A stretch of DNA of 14,168 nt, from positions 1 to 14,168 of the forward strand of contig JAZUKH010000204.1 in NCBI GenBank assembly GCA_045643185.1, read 5' to 3'. This document shows, piece after piece, positions 13,855 through 14,168 of the stretch. Each line of letters begins with the position of its first letter. The first letter of the stretch is position 1. The notes under the pieces are model-generated. The model did not search any database, was not told where the DNA came from, and was given only the letters and a program-made list of their open reading frames with translations. This DNA is from RGIG464 sp045643185. Lineage in GTDB: Bacteria > Myxococcota_A > Bradymonadia > UBA4248. The position numbers were made by a program, and so were the translations under genes.

Positions 13855-14168
13855 ATGAAAGCAACCTGTAAACTTGCACTTTATTCAATACTGCTCACAT
13901 CATTCGGTCTTATGAGCTGTGATGATGACAACACGGATACGTGTGGTCTGACAGAAGAAATGTGTCAATCCGCAAACAAGTCACTCGACAAAGATAAATG
14001 CCTTTGTACAGGTGAAAATCCGCAAAAAACATGTGGTCTGACAGAAGAAATGTGTCAGTCTGCAAATAAGTCGCTCGATAAAGATAAATGCCTTTGTACA
14101 GGCGAAAATACGCAAAAAACATGTGGTCTGACGGAAGAAATGTGTCAGTCCGCAAACAAATCCCTCGA
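13855..14168 (+). CDS. Lipoprotein made of 30-residue four-Cys tandem repeats (partial, runs off right edge)
   Basis: I do not recognise the family. AGGA at 13845-13848 precedes ATG 13855; the frame is open for 104 codons to the edge, so the C-terminus is missing. Residues 1-22 are a lipoprotein signal peptide (hydrophobic stretch ending LMSC) followed by three Asp. From residue 29 onward come repeats beginning TCGLTEEMCQSANKSL and continuing to KCLCTGEN; two complete copies and most of a third are visible. Each copy has four Cys spaced C-x6-C-x11-C-x-C, suggesting small disulfide-bonded modules like EGF stalks. The DNA is more A+T-rich than the starch locus (13921-13980 is 27/60 G+C). Promoter not identified. 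The role may be a surface stalk or adhesin, which is inference. Confidence 0.85.
   Translation, partial: MKATCKLALYSILLTSFGLMSCDDDNTDTCGLTEEMCQSANKSLDKDKCLCTGENPQKTCGLTEEMCQSANKSLDKDKCLCTGENTQKTCGLTEEMCQSANKSL
13939..14168 (+). repeat. 90-bp in-frame tandem repeat
   Basis: Copies start at 13939, 14029 and 14119, the third cut by the window edge. Copies one and two differ at seven codons over 30: six changes are synonymous and one is Pro to Thr. The visible part of copy three differs from copy two only at synonymous sites. The period is a multiple of three. Confidence 0.9.

Noticed and set aside
13910..14155. Minus-strand repeat frame opposite the Cys-repeat lipoprotein
   Set aside because: The plus frame has a signal peptide, ribosome-binding site and silent-site divergence; the minus frame only mirrors the repeat.

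Overview
The window comes from a Gram-negative bacterium with many exported lipoproteins. Five of the nine genes start with a lipoprotein-type signal peptide, and another encodes an outer-membrane beta-barrel that ends in Phe. EGF-like and Cys-repeat modules on bacterial lipoproteins, a solitary LuxE-like ligase, and frequent intergenic palindromes fit a deltaproteobacterial (Myxococcota/Bradymonadota-like) genome better than a gammaproteobacterium or a Bacteroidetes. This placement is inference; no rRNA or taxon-specific marker is present.

Layout. (1) Positions 1-956, minus strand: the 5' part of a Tyr-rich lipoprotein gene whose C-terminal part is Asn/Ser/Arg/Pro tandem repeats; it runs off the left edge. 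(2) 1228-4655, plus strand: three separately spaced genes, namely the ribosome-assembly GTPase EngB (YsxC/YihA), a class I aspartate-type aminotransferase, and a LuxE-like acyl-protein synthetase. A dense hairpin cluster lies between the first two, and a probable terminator follows the aminotransferase. (3) 4729-13574, plus strand: a four-gene starch/glycogen locus. It holds a lipoprotein GH13 alpha-amylase with an EGF-like module, a lipoprotein-like isoamylase-type debranching enzyme with a Cys-rich insertion, a LamB/maltoporin-like porin, and a second lipoprotein GH13 amylase ending in a CBM20 starch-binding domain. (4) 13855 to the right edge: the 5' part of a lipoprotein built of 30-residue, four-Cys tandem repeats, in more A+T-rich DNA.

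How the genes work together (inference from families and order): the two amylases and the debranching enzyme would cut alpha-1,4 and alpha-1,6 bonds of starch or glycogen, probably while lipid-anchored at the outer membrane. The porin would admit the resulting maltodextrins. This is functionally like the Bacteroidetes Sus system, but no SusC/SusD pair is visible and a LamB-like porin sits in its place. A good sigma70-type promoter precedes the first amylase. The debranching-enzyme and porin genes are 15 bases apart. The other two junctions hold palindromic or repeat DNA that could set expression ratios. No inner-membrane sugar transporter, regulator or cytoplasmic maltodextrin enzyme is inside the window.

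Several starts were moved from the longest open frame because the internal Met begins a clear signal peptide (7006 and 11331). The two edge genes are incomplete.
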